Below are positions 1 through 14,440 of a stretch of 64,000 bases of DNA, piece by piece. The notes beneath the pieces are model-generated. The model made no database searches and had not been told where the DNA came from. It saw nothing but the letters and a program-made list of their open reading frames with translations. How positions within the stretch are numbered: the stretch's first letter is position 1; every line of letters starts with the position of its first letter. Origin of the DNA: Myoxocephalus aenaeus. Its lineage: Eukaryota > Chordata > Actinopteri > Perciformes > Cottidae. Where the stretch lies: the NCBI GenBank assembly GCA_038501785.1, contig JBAMJR010000031.1, positions 12,600,001 through 12,664,000 on the forward strand, read 5' to 3'. Both the position numbers and the translations under genes were made by a program.

Positions 1-1037
1 GAGCCAATCCAGACCAGGAAAAATAACTCGCAAAATTCCAGTGGCACAATGGGCCAGAATCAAAGCGGCTCGCGGCGGCGCTTCTCTCTGCCCGGAGAGA
101 GGAGAGACGTCCGGCGAGGAAGGACGCTGCTGAGAGATCACAAACTTTCATCGCCGGTTCGCCGGAGCGATGAAAAAGTGCAACTGACAGCCTTTTGATC
201 GCGGAGAGTCGCGGAGTCACGTGGTTGTTTAGGTTCTCGAGTTGGATCAAGGCACAGAGTTTGTAATGCATGAGGCCGGACTGGAAGCAAGCGTATCACA
301 GGGACAAATATGTGTTGAAATAATTAGTGTTGCACAATCAGAAAACCGAACAGTTTAGAAAATGCTCTCCAAAACTTGTCGACTTAAAAAGTGACATTAG
401 TGCCAGTGTGATCCATGAGCTCATTATAGTTTGAGAAATGTAAATATGTTCCCGTTTTCTTTCAACAAAATAATCCAAGTTTATCTAAACATCACTTTTA
501 ACTGTTGTCTGACTTAACAGCTACACAGGAATTTCAAAGGAACTTCAAATTAGTCACATTTCGTGATTTTCTTATTTGTGTCTGAATAGATACAAATGGA
601 TGAATAAACAAAAACTGAGAATCTGGCCATGCATTCATCTCTATGCCTGACAGCTGTCAATACATAATGCTACAAACACATAATAGCCGATATGTAAAGT
701 GTGATACCCGTGCCACATGGCTAAAATACTCTTTCTGTAGATGCTTCTTTCGTAATCTTGTGTCACCGATCACAATCATTGTCTTTGACGCGTTTCTTTT
801 TTACTGACATGAGTACATAGAATTTATATGATTGATATTTATTTATTATTTTCTGGGGTCAGGGGGCTGTTTCCGATTTTTCTGTGTTTGCACAAGATAA
901 TGAACAGAGTCTTTAGTTCCTCGCTGGTATGTGGGGCGACTGCTACAGTATGCAACCACTTCAATGAAAGTGAACCCTTGTTCTGGGGATTCCTTAATGG
1001 CACCTCTGTTCAGGCTCTGGTCAGATGACTCTATCTC

Positions 1038-1038
<1 letters not shown>

Positions 1039-1108
<70 letters not shown>
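1039..1108. repeat. (AC)35 microsatellite
   Basis: Uninterrupted AC dinucleotide tract of 70 bases. The open frames over it in both strands are only repeat translations. Confidence 0.98.
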
Positions 1109-1110
<2 letters not shown>

Positions 1111-1440
1111 CTCCGCTCCCCTCTACGCATCCATTCAGAGTCAGGAAACAGCCTCAGAGTAGCCCGAGGGAAGAAAAGGTGCTGTATCTGATCATATCAT
1201 CACACAGCGAGAAACACAGAGCGCGAGGCTTTTATATGGCCACTGCCGCCGGTGTTGGGTTCCCGTTGGCAAGAGTCCGGCCGGTGAGAGGGCTGATCGT
1301 CAGAGTGCTCTGGCTGAACGGAGTGACTTGGTGGTGGGGAACTTCGCCGCAATGGATTAGTGATATTTGAGCCTCCCTCGTTGGCATATGCCAAGACAAA
1401 TCACATAAACTTTGATCGCAGACTGAGAGGACTGACAGCG

Positions 1441-1491
1441 TGTGTGTGCGTGTGTGTGTGCGTGTTTGTGTGTGTGTGTGAGAGAGAGAGA
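1441..1491. repeat. Imperfect (TG)n followed by (AG)n
   Basis: TG repeats broken by CG and TTTG units, then a short AG run. Simple sequence only. Confidence 0.9.
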
Positions 1492-2740
1492 CAAAGACAC
1501 TGGGCATACTCCACACCACACTTCCTCATTTCTTTTTCTTTTTTTTCTTCTCTTTCAGCCAGACCACCTGTCTGTAGCACAGCAGCATCCTCCATAATAC
1601 CCCTGATTACTTGTGGTTTTGCCCAATTCAGCTCCACACAGGGACAGATTGACTTTGTCTGCCAGGTGTGCTTTTAGCTTTCAGTCACCGCTGATACACA
1701 CTTATTCTCAGGGTATTTAGGAGAATGGCGTGTGATGGCTTTGTGTTTCAGTAAAGCAGTAATGATTGTAAGACTGATAACAATCATGGTATCCATTCTT
1801 CACAGAGACAAAAAGATTCCTCCAGCCTCATAAGTTACAACACCTATCCAGACCTGACAAGTCTCAGTATTTACATCTGGATTACTTGATGATAATTATG
1901 TATTTTTAGGGCTTTTCTCAAATTCATAACTCAGTCAAATCCACATGCAGACATATTTTCTAGGTTAGATAGTGATTTACACTTTCCAAGGATGTCATAA
2001 TCTTTGATGTCCATTGTGAATGAGCATCCCTAAATCTGCTTAAAAACGTACAACTCCAGAACTTGCCTGAGAATAATCACGTTTTTAAATTGTCTTCACT
2101 TTTACAGTATAGTCCAGTGGTAGTTGTGTGCACATACTATGCAAAAAGGAACATCTATTCCCAATCAGAAGTGGGAATATGTTTACTGATAATTGCTCAG
2201 TCCAAACTTTACTGGCACTTTACTGCTAAGCGGCTCCTTTAACCAAAACTATCTGCTGGCGTTAGCTGTCAATTAGTTCTCCACTGCTACAGGCAGCTAA
2301 CAATAGATGGTTTACTGTCTGAAATATTATGACAATGTTTTTGAGCAGATAATACCTACATTTATATTTCCAAAACTTTTTGGGATATCAAAACAACCCA
2401 AAGTGGCATTTCACCCCTTAAAAACATAATTTTTCGAGCGAGCAGACACTAGTTTGGCTAACTCACAAAATAAATGTATAAACTGTGCCGCTTATACAAT
2501 CTGGCAGTTCAGTCCTGGTCTTGATTTAACAGTGACAGGGAGGATGAAGTGATGTGACACGTTGGCGTGTTCGGGCTCAGACCTTGAAGTCGCCGTACGG
2601 CAACAACCTAAGTGTCCGGTTGCACCGTCGGACACACGGATACACGGATACACCTTCAGACACCCGTAAAGCCCCAAAGTGGTTCCCAGCCTCGTAAAGT
2701 CGGCAGTGGCAGAAGTCATTAGAGCTGCTAAGACTCTCAA

Positions 2741-2741
<1 letters not shown>

Positions 2742-2824
<83 letters not shown>
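2742..2824. repeat. (AC)n microsatellite, about 41 units
   Basis: Uninterrupted AC tract of 83 bases in the putative intron 2. Confidence 0.98.
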
Positions 2825-2828
<4 letters not shown>

Positions 2829-5781
2829 GGTTGGTCCCTGGGGAGGCTGACTCTTTCCCATGGGCTGTGTCCAGAACGCTCCCAAATGAACAGGGTCTCT
2901 AATGAAGGCTGCCAGATGTGGGCCGGCCAGGTCCGCTCTCCTGTGCGATTAGAGAGGAAGGGAAAAAAAGATGGATGGATGTCAGGAGAGGGAAAGAGGG
3001 ACAGCGTTTCCCCTGTAATTTCTGTAGCCAGTGGGGATTTGCTGGTAACTTTGGTTTCATCTCCACAACAAATAACAACCCTGCTTTTTTTTTTTTTCTT
3101 GCTTTTTTTGGTGCCAGCTTTGGTTTTAGTTGAAGAGCTATTTTCATTTCACGAGACTGACTCTGATTTGTGTGATTGTAGCTGAATTTAAGCGTGCATT
3201 TCTCTGTTGATTCTCGCCACCAGTGGTGGCAGAGTTGTCACAGTGGTTAGCCACAACATGCTGCTGGGAAAACACAAGAGAGGGCAAAAAGAGAGAGAGG
3301 GAAGTGTGGAGGAAAGGAAAAGAGGAGAGAACCCCCCCCCCTTGGGGCAACGCTTTAAAAACAGATCAGATGAGGCTAAAGGGGACTTAAACTAGGCACA
3401 AGGCAAGGAAATGAGAACGAGTGGGACGACAGGAGGGATGGGGGTCAAATATGTTTAACTAACACAGTTTGACTCCTGGCACTGAAAGAGACACCTCCGA
3501 GAGAGAGAGAGAGAGAGACATATGTTTTAAATGTCTCAAAGCACAACTGTTATTTACATCGTTTTGAGAAAGAAAAAGAAAAACAAAAGAAGTATTTCCA
3601 AAACTGTCAAAAAAGTATTTATTATATGTCCTAAAGATTAAGAATACATCTTCAAATTGTTTAGTTTTTTTGTCCGACCAATACAAAAAAAAAAGAATTC
3701 TAAAATCCACGTATCCTCACATGGATATCTGAGAATGAAGTCTTATCCTTTATATCGTTGCAGATTAATTTGTGTTGATCAACTAATTGATTAGTTCCTT
3801 GTTCATCGTTGACCTGCATGACTTCCAGTAGCTGTGTTTGCACATGCAGTTCACTGCATTTTGTGTGCTTTCACTTTCAGTTATATCTCTAAATAAAGGG
3901 GTTGAGGTAATCTGTTGGCTTGCGTGTTTGTTGCCAGAGCAGACTTTATTGTAGATAAGTCAACATGAGTCATTTACTGTCATTACATATCTAAATAGGT
4001 GAGCTGAACAAAGAATAATCCTAAAATAATCGTAGAAATGAAACCAGACACTGATTATGTCTCCCACAGAGCTTTACAAGGCCCAATAATTGTATAAATG
4101 CACAACCTAATTCACTAAGCTTCTTAAAATGGATACAGATTGGGGTCCGTACAGCTGCCAAAATCTGCGCGGTGCCTCCAGTTTGTTTTATTTGTAAACA
4201 GTGCACATGTGTAGCCCACATATTATACGTTCAAAGCCTCCGGTCTGTGCGCGACCTCCGAAAGATGGCAGATGGCAGATTGGCCCGACACTGAGGAAAG
4301 CCCCTTCAGAGTGACGCCTGGCCAAGGGTCAGATGTCACCGCAACATCTGCTGCGGGCTCGAGCCGCCGCCCCGGCCCCTGTTATGCATCCCATCAGTGT
4401 CGCGGACCTGTTGCCACGGGCTACCGCGGTGGCAATAGAAGAAGAGACGGGGCCCAGAAGTGAGCGCAGAGGAGAACAATGAGGGCTCCCGGGGGCCGGG
4501 ATGACAGAGAGGATAATAACAGTATCGGCCTTACCGCCGAGATAACTCCACTGCTGTCCCTGCCGTTATATGAGACCTCCCAAACACCTGATATTTGCTC
4601 AGCTTCTGATTTGTGCCCATCTTTTCATGTCTTCTTTATTTACCTTTCCAGCGGCCCAGTTTACCTGCTGCTGTTGAGATTATGCCGCTCGTCGGGCCCA
4701 GCAGATTTCTCTTGTTGAAGCAGCTGCTTTTCTCTGTTTGTTTTGAATACAGCCAAGAAAGTATACGCCATAAAAGAGTCGTTGAGTATCTTTTGTCTTA
4801 CCCCCACACACACACATACACCTATAAGTTTGTGCTCTTATTGAGGCAGTTAAGCCTGCTGCCCGTAAAGGCTGTTTTCTTGCCGAGTGTGTATTTGACG
4901 GGCTCTCGCCAAGTTAAAGAGCAAACTGTGAGCATTCTTCGCCTCGCGTGTGCTACAGTTGACTTATGGCGAGCAGCTCAGCTCAGAGTGTTTGCACAGA
5001 GCGTCCACGTGCACCGAGGTGAGGGCGCAGCGTCTCGCTCCCTGTTTGTCTTTCGGGCCTCGGTGTGAGACGCCGGGCTGTTTTTTGCGACGGGCAGATG
5101 CCAGGTGTCTTTTTTCCTTTTTTTCAAGGAGCCTCAGAAAGCGAGGCTGCCAGCGGGCCTCGGGTTAAGAATCAGAATCTGAACTGGCAACCCCCTTTTT
5201 TTTTTTGTCTTTCTCCCCTTGGAAACCCAAACCAAACCAGTTCCAGCTTCCTTTCTCTCCAGACTCCTTTGTTTGTGCCCCGCTGCTTGTGTGTGTTGTT
5301 TGGATTTTAAGCTTTTATTTTGCCTTGCGCTTGGCGCAGACCTATAAAAACGTTGCAGAGCAAGCTCGGGGTAACTTGGACACAAGTTTTAGGGGGAGTG
5401 AGCAGCAGTCAGTCGAGACTTATAAATCCTAAAGAAGGTGCTCGGAGGGGAGCGAGCGGATGCCAGCGACCGTACGACTTTGAACAGAGGAAGTGAAACC
5501 AATAATGAGAACGAAATTCAGGGATGAGCCATATATAAAGAAAGACGATTAAGAGCGAGATTTTTTTTTGTGGAGACAGATAGGAGGGAAAAGAGAGGAA
5601 AGAGGAGGCGTAACAGCTGAATACGCCCGGCCTGTGGTCAACTCTGAATGGGGAGGAAAAACAATGGGCCCACTCATCCTCCTCTCTCCCTCTCTCCTCT
5701 CTCCTCTCTTCCTCGCTCGCTCTTCATTTCTCTGCTAAGTAGTGAAGGGAAAGGAGGAGGGAGCGGGGGTTCAGATTCCAA

Positions 5782-5957
5782 CACTGTAAAAAATGTCCAA
5801 CCCGACAGCTTGATTCTTGAAATATATTTACTTTAATATAATTTGGATTAGTTTTTAAATGGGAACCACACACTAAGTCAATAGTATTCAGAAAATAAAG
5901 TCCGACTGACTAATTCAGACTAGTGCTTAAGTTAATGAGCTTAACTTTTTTGCAGTG
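5782..5957. mobile_element. Probable small DNA transposon (MITE)
   Basis: A 176-bp AT-rich segment starts with CACTGTAAAAAA and ends with TTTTTTGCAGTG, which are inverted repeats with one mismatch. This terminal motif is common among short non-autonomous DNA elements of fish genomes (from memory). No clear target-site duplication is visible, so boundaries and family are uncertain. Confidence 0.5.
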
Positions 5958-6215
5958 CGTGGCCCCTGGCTCCGTCTGGGCTCGAGGACGGTAGCAGGAT
6001 GGGGTGCCATGCAAGAGGAAGGAGCCAGAGCGGTGGGAGATGGGAGGTGTAGAGGGTGGGGCAGTGGGGGGTGAATGGCCGGGAGCAGCAGCTGCCGTCT
6101 CCTCATTAACATGCGCACCTGCTCCCTGCGGCCTTTTTCCAGCGAGCTCGTGTGGCGCCTCACGACCTCAGCACCCGCCACCGCTGGGACTTAACTGGAC
6201 TGGCCCTCTAGCAGC

Positions 6216-6218
<3 letters not shown>

Positions 6219-6269
<51 letters not shown>
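6219..6269. repeat. (CA)25 microsatellite
   Basis: Uninterrupted CA tract of 51 bases. Confidence 0.97.
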
Positions 6270-6271
<2 letters not shown>

Positions 6272-8381
6272 CTAATGTCCTCGATACGGACGCTCAGAAA
6301 TGATGTAGAAGAATTTGTGGAACAGAGTATCCAGAGGTACAGTCTTTCTAGTTGTTAGATTTGGAACAACAGACTGTAAAGTTGCCAATAGTGCAGTTTC
6401 ACCATCACAGAAACTGCAGTATGATTATACATACTGTATATTACTGTTTCAAGAGTTTTTGGGGAACTTTTTCCTTGCTTGCATGAAGGGTCCAACATTA
6501 GAGGCCATATAATGACTCGACCTATTACTGAATAATTTACTCGGCTGTGTGACTCTGTAAAGAAAATCACGGCTGAGATTTTATGTTTATTTGCACGTAA
6601 CAGATTGGACTTTGGGCTTCTGCCGCCAGCGCTTGTTTAACCTTAACGCTTCAGTGATCTTCAGGCCAAATGACAGCGAGCTACGGTTCCCCGCTCCGCT
6701 CTCTGCGCGGTGACATGCCACCACTCACTACTGCTGTTTGTGCAGCGGGCAGCCTAGCATGTGATGTTTTCTTTTCCTTACCACAGTCCTAAGGCTGCTT
6801 AATCCCCTGAGAGGGAGACCCTGTCTAAACACACAGCCGTTGTGCTACAAACCCTGTCCCTAAACCCACACGCACATGCACACACATATACACACATAAA
6901 CACACACACACACATACTGGACCCCCTGGGAATGTTTGGGGACGTGGTCCTGCCAGCCCCTCGGGGCTAACAGACTTGCTGGCTCTGGTCAGGTATTTGA
7001 GAGTGACAGCGGGTTTTACTGGTCGCTTTGATGTCGGCCGGCAGGATGTTTCGTGCACTATATTGTTTCTGCGTGAGAGTAAAACACAACGTATTCAAAG
7101 AGAAGAGATTTGGATTTCTAGACATTCCCTGTGTGATTTTCCCCTGTGCAGGAATTCATCCTCCACAAATCTGCCGGGTAGCGCCACCGTCTCTTCCTTT
7201 TCATCCTCTTCCCATCTCTTGTCTGCTGCCGGAGCAAATCCTCTCCGGGGAGGGAAGAATAACGAGCGCTGAGGTGGGGGCAAGGTGCTTTGAAGTCTCC
7301 GTCATGTTGGCTTGCGGCTCAAACACTGGCATAGATGCCGCCTTGTCCTCGGGATGAATGAGTGCTGACAAAAGGGTCAAAGCGAGCACATTTCAGAGCC
7401 GAGGGCTGCTGAACGGTGCCACGACGGCTGCTTTTCTTGCCTCCTGACTTTTGGAAAGGACGGATTAGGGGCAAGAATTCCAAATACTGCAGATATTTTT
7501 CTTCGCGGCTATTGAGTAGACGCTTTGTTTTTGTAATGACCAAGCCTGCCTGGCCACCCAGCGTTGTTGACGACAGTATTGCATCTCTTGAAGCTGATGA
7601 CTATGGGGCCGTGGCGGTGGGGAGGGTCTACTGTGGCAGGTCTGAGGTGGTTGGTTTTGGTGTCAAATGGCGCTTCAAAAAGGGAACTGGACCTCAATGC
7701 ACTAGAGCACACTCTGTATGGAAACTGTCATGTGCTGACAGTTGGCAGTGAATGCCCGGTCAAACCACTTATAGTTCCAATTGATTGTTCTTTAATAAGA
7801 TATTTTCTAATTTATAACATCATTTTGCCCATTTTTGCGAATTTATTGAAGGAGTGCTCGTGTTTAGACACTTTTTTTTTATTAAGTTAATGAGTTTGAT
7901 AGATGCTTGTAGGCTAGCTATATTCCTCTGTTTCCGAAGCTAAGCTAACCGGCTGCTGCCCGTAGCCTCATTGCTGCGACGGCCACAGACACTGGATTTC
8001 TTACACAGCATTGGATTCATTGATTGCTGTCACGATGTAATGAGAAAGTCAACAAAAATATCCCACATTTTTTTGAAGACAATTACCAACCCTGCCTTTA
8101 ATAGAAGCCTGGCTTCAGTGATGAATAGAAAAAGAGAAATGTTTGGCATTTTCACATAATAAATGACGCAAACGGATTAATCTGATATTATAATTGTTTG
8201 CAGGATCATGCGATTGTGAATGTACGATGTGTGTGAAAGACTGCACACAGTGTAGGTATGAGTGTGTGCATGCTCTGTGTGTGTGGCCCCTCTTTGTTGA
8301 GCCGTGCGTATCCTCAGGGGACTCCCTTCAACTCCTCTCATTGTAATTGTAAATGTGTGAATGTGTCCCAGTGATCTGCAG

Positions 8382-8382
<1 letters not shown>

Positions 8383-8446
<64 letters not shown>
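8383..8446. repeat. (CT)32 microsatellite
   Basis: Uninterrupted pyrimidine CT tract of 64 bases, about 0.8 kb upstream of exon 3. Confidence 0.97.
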
Positions 8447-8448
<2 letters not shown>

Positions 8449-9258
8449 GAACTGGTTCATGGGGTCCGAGCTGCGTTTATGACTCAACCTGTGAGAAACA
8501 TCACAGGAGTTTATCCCCCCCCCCTCTCGGTTCATCCCACTCCGTTTTACGGCCTGAAACACATTGTTGGCGGAGGGAGGGCAACAGAAAGACGAATGTC
8601 CCGTTTAAAGCATAGCTACACATGGCCGTGTTGCCGTGTTGTAAAAACGGCCTGGACAGGACCGTTGTTTAAGAGAAATGGATAGTTAGTTCTGTTTGTT
8701 ACCCAAGCAGCTGATTTATAAGCACAGTTGCAAAGAAACGGGATGACCCTGTTGTCTTACCCCTGTGAACTCTTCTATCCGTGCTCAGCTGAAAATGATT
8801 GGATGGATGAAAATAGTGTTTGGGAATTCCCTTTGACCGATTCCACTCTTTGTAATGCTAATTTTAAATGAAGAAAGAATGGACATTTATTAGTGGACCG
8901 ATATATCTTCCAGAAAGAAGGTTTTTTTATTAGATCATTTGGAAATTGTTTGTATTCATGATATAATGCTGGTTCTTCATGATCTTTCATTTCATAAATA
9001 AGGACTTAAATGTGGGCCCACAGTAAATTTACTTTAATTAATCGAGCCAGCACGAGAAAGAAAATGTCATTTATAAATGTCAGTTTTTGTGGGATCAAGT
9101 TATTTTTGTTTTTACTTTAAAAGATTATGTAAATGCTGGTCTGAGCTGAGATAAAGATGCACGTCACAGTCGGCAGACAAAGTAATTGACCTCATAGATG
9201 CGACTATCTCATGGTCTGCCTAAAGAACGTTGCTGACCTCTCTGCTGCGTGTTCTCAG

Positions 9259-9521
9259 GTGCCGGGACGGATACGCAGGAAGCAGGTGCCAGTTCCGCGA
9301 CCCGTGCACCACCTCGCCATGCATGAACGGCGGCATGTGTCGCGCCGTGTCCAAGGGGAACACGGTGGACTTCAACTGCACCTGCAGGCTGGGCTTCACC
9401 GACCGCCGCTGCCTGACGCCCATCAACAACGTCTGTATCGGCTCGCCGTGTCGCAACGGAGGCACCTGCGAGCTGGAGAGTCTCAAGACGTACAAGTGCC
9501 GCTGCCCACCTGGATGGTCAG
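9259..9521 (+). CDS. notch1: notch1 exon 3: end of EGF1, EGF2, EGF3
   Basis: Acceptor TTCTCAG at 9252-9258, donor GTAACA at 9522. The first base completes a codon from exon 2, then CRDGYAGSRC closes EGF1. EGF2 and EGF3 follow with the usual six cysteines each. Ends in phase 1 (GG|T glycine split). Confidence 0.96.
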
Positions 9522-12500
9522 GTAACACGCAACAGTTCCATAACAAGAGGTTTTCACCTTGGGAGTTGATCATGAGACATATCTGAGGGGTTGCAAGATG
9601 ATAAACTGGATAGGCAACCTATAGATCTCTGCCTCTTATCTTCCAAAAGCACAAATCTGTTTTTTTTGTGGAACTTTTATTATTTTTAATAGGTGAATAG
9701 GGAAAATAATTAAACTACTAGATAACGCAATTCAACTTCTTTAGTTGTTTACTTACATTAAGGCAATACTTTTTTGTATTACAAGTTTAAATATGCAAAT
9801 AGGGCATGATTCACATTATAGATCAGAATTAAACGTTTATTAAACGTGTATGTAAGTGCTACTGAAGTGAAAAACTCATTTTGGAAAAAGGCCAATTGAC
9901 ATGTTATGGAAGCAAAGTAGCTCAAAGTCTCAAAACTGACCAGTGCATGAAAAAGCGTGATATCTTTGCCTGAGGTGTCTCCTCTTAAATCAGGAGAAAC
10001 CCTGACAGAAAAAGCCGATACTAGAACACCCCTTCTCCGTGCCCTCAGGTAAACTGTGCCAACAAGCCGACCCCTGTGCCTCAAACCCGTGCGCCTACGG
10101 CGGCCAGTGCTCCGCCATTGAGTCTCACTACATCTGCACCTGCACGCCCTTCTTCTCCGGAAAGACCTGCAAACAGGACGTCAACGAGTGCGACGTGAGC
10201 CAGTCGCCCTGCAAGCACGGCGGGGTGTGCGTCAACGAGGTCGGCAGCTACCAGTGCCAGTGCCCGCAGGAGTACACGGGGAGACACTGCGAGAGCCGCT
10301 ACCTGCCCTGCAACCCGTCGCCCTGCCACAACGGAGGCACCTGCATCCAGAAGGGAGAGACCAGCTATGAGTGCTCCTGTGTGCCAGGTAGGGAGGCGAC
10401 ACTTCCATCAGGGATAAGGAGGAGATGTTTATTAAAGTGATGACCTTTAAGGCCTCGTCACACCTCTGTTTACATCTGGAATAATTCAATACTGACGTGA
10501 CCAGCACTGTTGTGCCATCCACTTATATTTAGCCTCCTCGGTCAGAGGATGAAATGCTCCGTATTAGCGGGCTTGTTTGCAGATAGTTTTGAGACATAAG
10601 TTCGCCTGCCAACACAGTCGTCTGCCAACTAGCCCTGCGAGCAGTTGCTACGTCATCAAGCATCTCGACCCAAATATTTGGTCGAAATTGGGAGGATGAC
10701 TTCCTTTGTGCCACCTTCAGGTGTTTCCTGGCCTTGACATTGTTATGATGAAGACAAGTCTTGAGGTGAAATATCGATCAGCTCCATGGTTTGTAAGAGG
10801 ACATGATCCTCTTGAACTAAAGTCAGGTTATCGCTCAGGTTGAATATAAATGTTTCTGCCTGCTAGTTGCTGCTAGTTGCTGCTTTCGGGGATGATGTCA
10901 TTTAGGGCAGGGTGTTCCTGCTTGTGTGTGTCTTTGCATACATACGTGTGTGTTTCTGCTTTGGTGTGTCCACTGTGTGAACAAGGCAGAGCAGGAAGAC
11001 ATCGGGGCTTATCATAAGGAAATGGTCAAAGGACAACATCCTTTTCACATAGCAGAGTGGAGCAAAGCTTGCTGGGACTTTAGTCGTGCCCACCACCTCA
11101 TCACCTTCACACAGAATAACTTCGCCTTGTTTTTATCCGTTGACCACTGAGTCCATAACAAGCTGTTCTTTGAAACATCTTCCTTGAAAAATTACCCTTG
11201 AAAACAACTTAATATGAACTCAAGATCCTCCTTAAAGGTAAACTTTGGTGTAGTAGTGAAACGAGCATCATGGAATAACGTTTTTATGAGTGGGTCCTCA
11301 CATCAGGATGCTCATTAGAGTGGATTTTAAATCCTGTCTCATCCCACTCCCTAAAAAAAAACACTGATATACAAATATCGTAACCCAAACTGTCACTGAT
11401 ATTATTTTTCAGAAATATTATTTTTCTAATAAAATGATTCACATGTTTTAATTACATGTTCAGATAACAGTCAGTTTATTAACTGTTTTCCTTCAATTCA
11501 TAAGTAAACAATTAATGTTTCGGAAAACATTGTGAAGTTTTTTCGTGAAGACCTCTGGCAATGGAAGTGATGACTTGGAGTGGTTTTGATACATATTCTG
11601 TCCACCATGCCACATGTACAGTCCAGTGGTTGCCTGTTGTGTAACTGTATAGCAGTGGATAGAGTGGATGTTATTACACAGCGAGGTCGCCACAGACCTC
11701 AAGAGGTTACAGCTGGCTTCTTTCTTTGGGAGGAAAAAGACAGTTGACCACATTTAACCGTAGAGTTAGTTTCACTCTCTTGTTGCAGACGGAGGAGAAA
11801 TGAGAAACTGGAAATCTGAAGCTCATATTTCCCACTTTGTTTCAGGTTTTACAGGAAAAACCTGCAACTATAACATCGATGACTGTCCAGGCCACGAGTG
11901 TCAGAATGGAGGGACATGTGTAGATGGAGTCAACACCTACAACTGCCAGTGTAAACCAGAGTTTACAGGTTTGTAAAGCGATGATCCTGCGCAGAAAGTT
12001 ATTATCACTCCAATCAGATCAAAGTAACTTTATATCATGAAGGTAGTCGGTAAAGGGAGTGTTTGGGGATGCGAACCGCCTTTAATCCCCTGACTGCTGC
12101 TCCTCCCCACAGGTCAGCTCTGCACGGAGGACGTTGACGAGTGCCAGCTGATGCCCAATGCCTGCCAAAATGGCGGCACGTGCCACAACACCTACGGCAG
12201 CTACCAGTGCGTGTGCGTGAACGGCTGGACTGGGGACGACTGCAGCGAGAACATTGACGACTGTGCCAGTGCTGCGTGCCACTCAAAGTCCACGTGTCAC
12301 GACCGCGTAGCTTCTTTCTACTGCGAATGCCCCCTCGGCCGCACAGGTGACTAGTGACTACACGTTTATTTTCATTTACAGGAAACGGTTTCTCAATGCT
12401 CAACAGGAAATGGTTTTATAAGAGTATGCAACACTCTGATAAGCATAAAGTCCCAGTGAAACAGAAGTGAGAGCGTCTTTAACTTCTGTCCTGTGACATA

Positions 12501-14378
12501 GTTGTACGGTGTACAGATACAAAGCGGATTTAAATAAAATCCTTTGCATCTGATTGGACCGCTAAAGGTGGGCGGGGTTAGGATTTAGCGCAATACGGAG
12601 CAACGTGGCTCGATCCGCACACACCTCCCTTCACGAAAAGTTGCAAATTGATTGATGGATGGATGTCATGATATTGGTTGAAATTGGTCGGTACTAGTTT
12701 GCGTAAGCAGACTACATATTTAAGAAAAGATTATTGCATTTTGATATTAACATACAAAGAGATTCTTTTTTTTAAAGTTTTTTGCATATTTAAAACGGTT
12801 AAACAGGCATTTTTTATTTAATCTAATTTTTAAGTTCTTTACTTTAGCTGTCTTTCTTGGGGGATGTGAAGGATAGGGGAAGCAACAAGTTAAAAAGAAA
12901 GGCGTAAAGGGCTTCGTCCTGAGAAAGTGACATTTATAGAGGCTGATGTTTGGTTTCTCCTGTGGTTCTGGTGTCCTGAACTGCCCGCGCTAGTACACAT
13001 GCGCTACAGATGACACGTTATATTCTCTTTGCTATTTGTAGAAGCCAATGTGATGACGTCCATCAGTTTGTTTTACTGAAGGGAAGTCTTTTTGACCTAA
13101 ATGATGTGCTGTTTCAGAGTAAATACCTTTTTGCCATGTACTTTATAGTAGTACATCATTTGAATACTTAATACTGTACGGGAGGATGTTAAATCCATCT
13201 TCTGTGTTCTGTGCACCAGGACTGCTGTGCCAGCTGGACGACGCCTGCATCAGCAACCCGTGTCAGAAAGGCTCAGACTGTGACACCAACCCCGTCAGCG
13301 GGAATCACATCTGTACCTGCCCGTCCGGATACATCGGTGCCTCCTGCGATCAGGACGTTGACGAGTGCTCACTGGGTAAAAATCACACCACCTGACCTTC
13401 AAACTCTCTGCCTGTTGTGTCATTTCAACCAAATTAATGTCAAGAAAGCTTTTCGGCCTCACACGTGCATTGGTGACCTGTTTAACATGAGCTCTGGTAC
13501 CATATCGTTGTGGCCGTAATCGCAGGAAATTAACAAATGGCTTTGGTTTCGTCAAAAACAACACTAAACCTCCTAAATCATCTCAATTGCTCCTCGTTTC
13601 AGTGAAGCTAAACGTATGAATCTGTTTCAACAGGTTCCAACCCGTGTGAGCACGCGGGGAAGTGTATCAACACCAAGGGTTCGTTCCAGTGTAAGTGCCA
13701 GCGGGGTTACGTCGGGCCGCGCTGCGAGCTGGACATCAACGAGTGCATGTCGAACCCGTGTATGAATGAGGCCACCTGCCTGGACCAAATAGGAGACTTC
13801 CACTGTATCTGCATGCCAGGTAAGTTCATAAAAAAAAAAATACTGATGCTCAAAAAGCACATTTCAACTATTTGTCAGGATTCATATTGACTAAATGCAG
13901 TAAATCAAGGCGTACAAACGAGTCACATGGACGCAAAACTGTTCGATCCATTCATAAAGATAATTTGTTTTTAATTTGTGGATTTTCTCTGTTATATTAG
14001 TCATAATTGAAAATCTTTGGGTTTTGAACTCTGTCAGATTAAATGAGCCATCTGAAGGTGTTACTGCTCTTTTTTCAATTTCCTGCGACTGTATCAATTA
14101 AATGATTGATCCATTAATCTTGAAAATAGAACTTGAACGATTAGTTGATTAATTAAATGAGTAAATAACCGGCAATTATTTTGAGGACTTAGCTGCTTTT
14201 CTTTGTCTTGTGGGAGACTTTAGGTCTTTAGGTGTTGAACTGTTTAAATTCATTAAAACAATTTGAGGGCGTCACCTTAAACTTAACATATATATTTCAC
14301 TATGATTAATCAAGAAGATAATTGCAGGCCTACTTCTATTCATATATCCTCTGTGTATCATATAAAGCTATTTCAGCA

Positions 14379-14440
<62 letters not shown>

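Larger units (their letters stand above)
1..9258 (+). other. notch1: notch1 intron 2 (probable); no coding exon seen
   Basis: No stretch here encodes the Cys-rich start of EGF1 or a signal peptide leading to a donor site, so exons 1 and 2 are inferred to lie upstream. Bases 1-250 are CpG-rich with a CCAAT at 4-8 and a CACGTG E-box near 218. A second GC-rich patch lies at about 4250-4530. Otherwise the region holds microsatellites, one probable small DNA transposon and unrecognised intronic sequence. A long first or second intron is normal for vertebrate NOTCH1. Confidence 0.7.

Noticed and set aside
49..198. Open frame starting MGQNQSGSRRRFSLPG near the window start
   Set aside because: No hydrophobic signal peptide, no donor site and no known family; it does not look like notch1 exon 1.
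846..1130. Long open frames over AC/GT tracts here and at 2577-2885, 17707-18027, 31905-32181, 58476-58751
   Set aside because: They are translations of dinucleotide repeats (Cys-Val, Thr-His), not genes.
1558..1672. Exon-like segment with a strong pyrimidine-rich acceptor
   Set aside because: The open frame lacks the cysteine pattern of EGF1 and ends in a stop just past the candidate donor; not notch1 exon 2.
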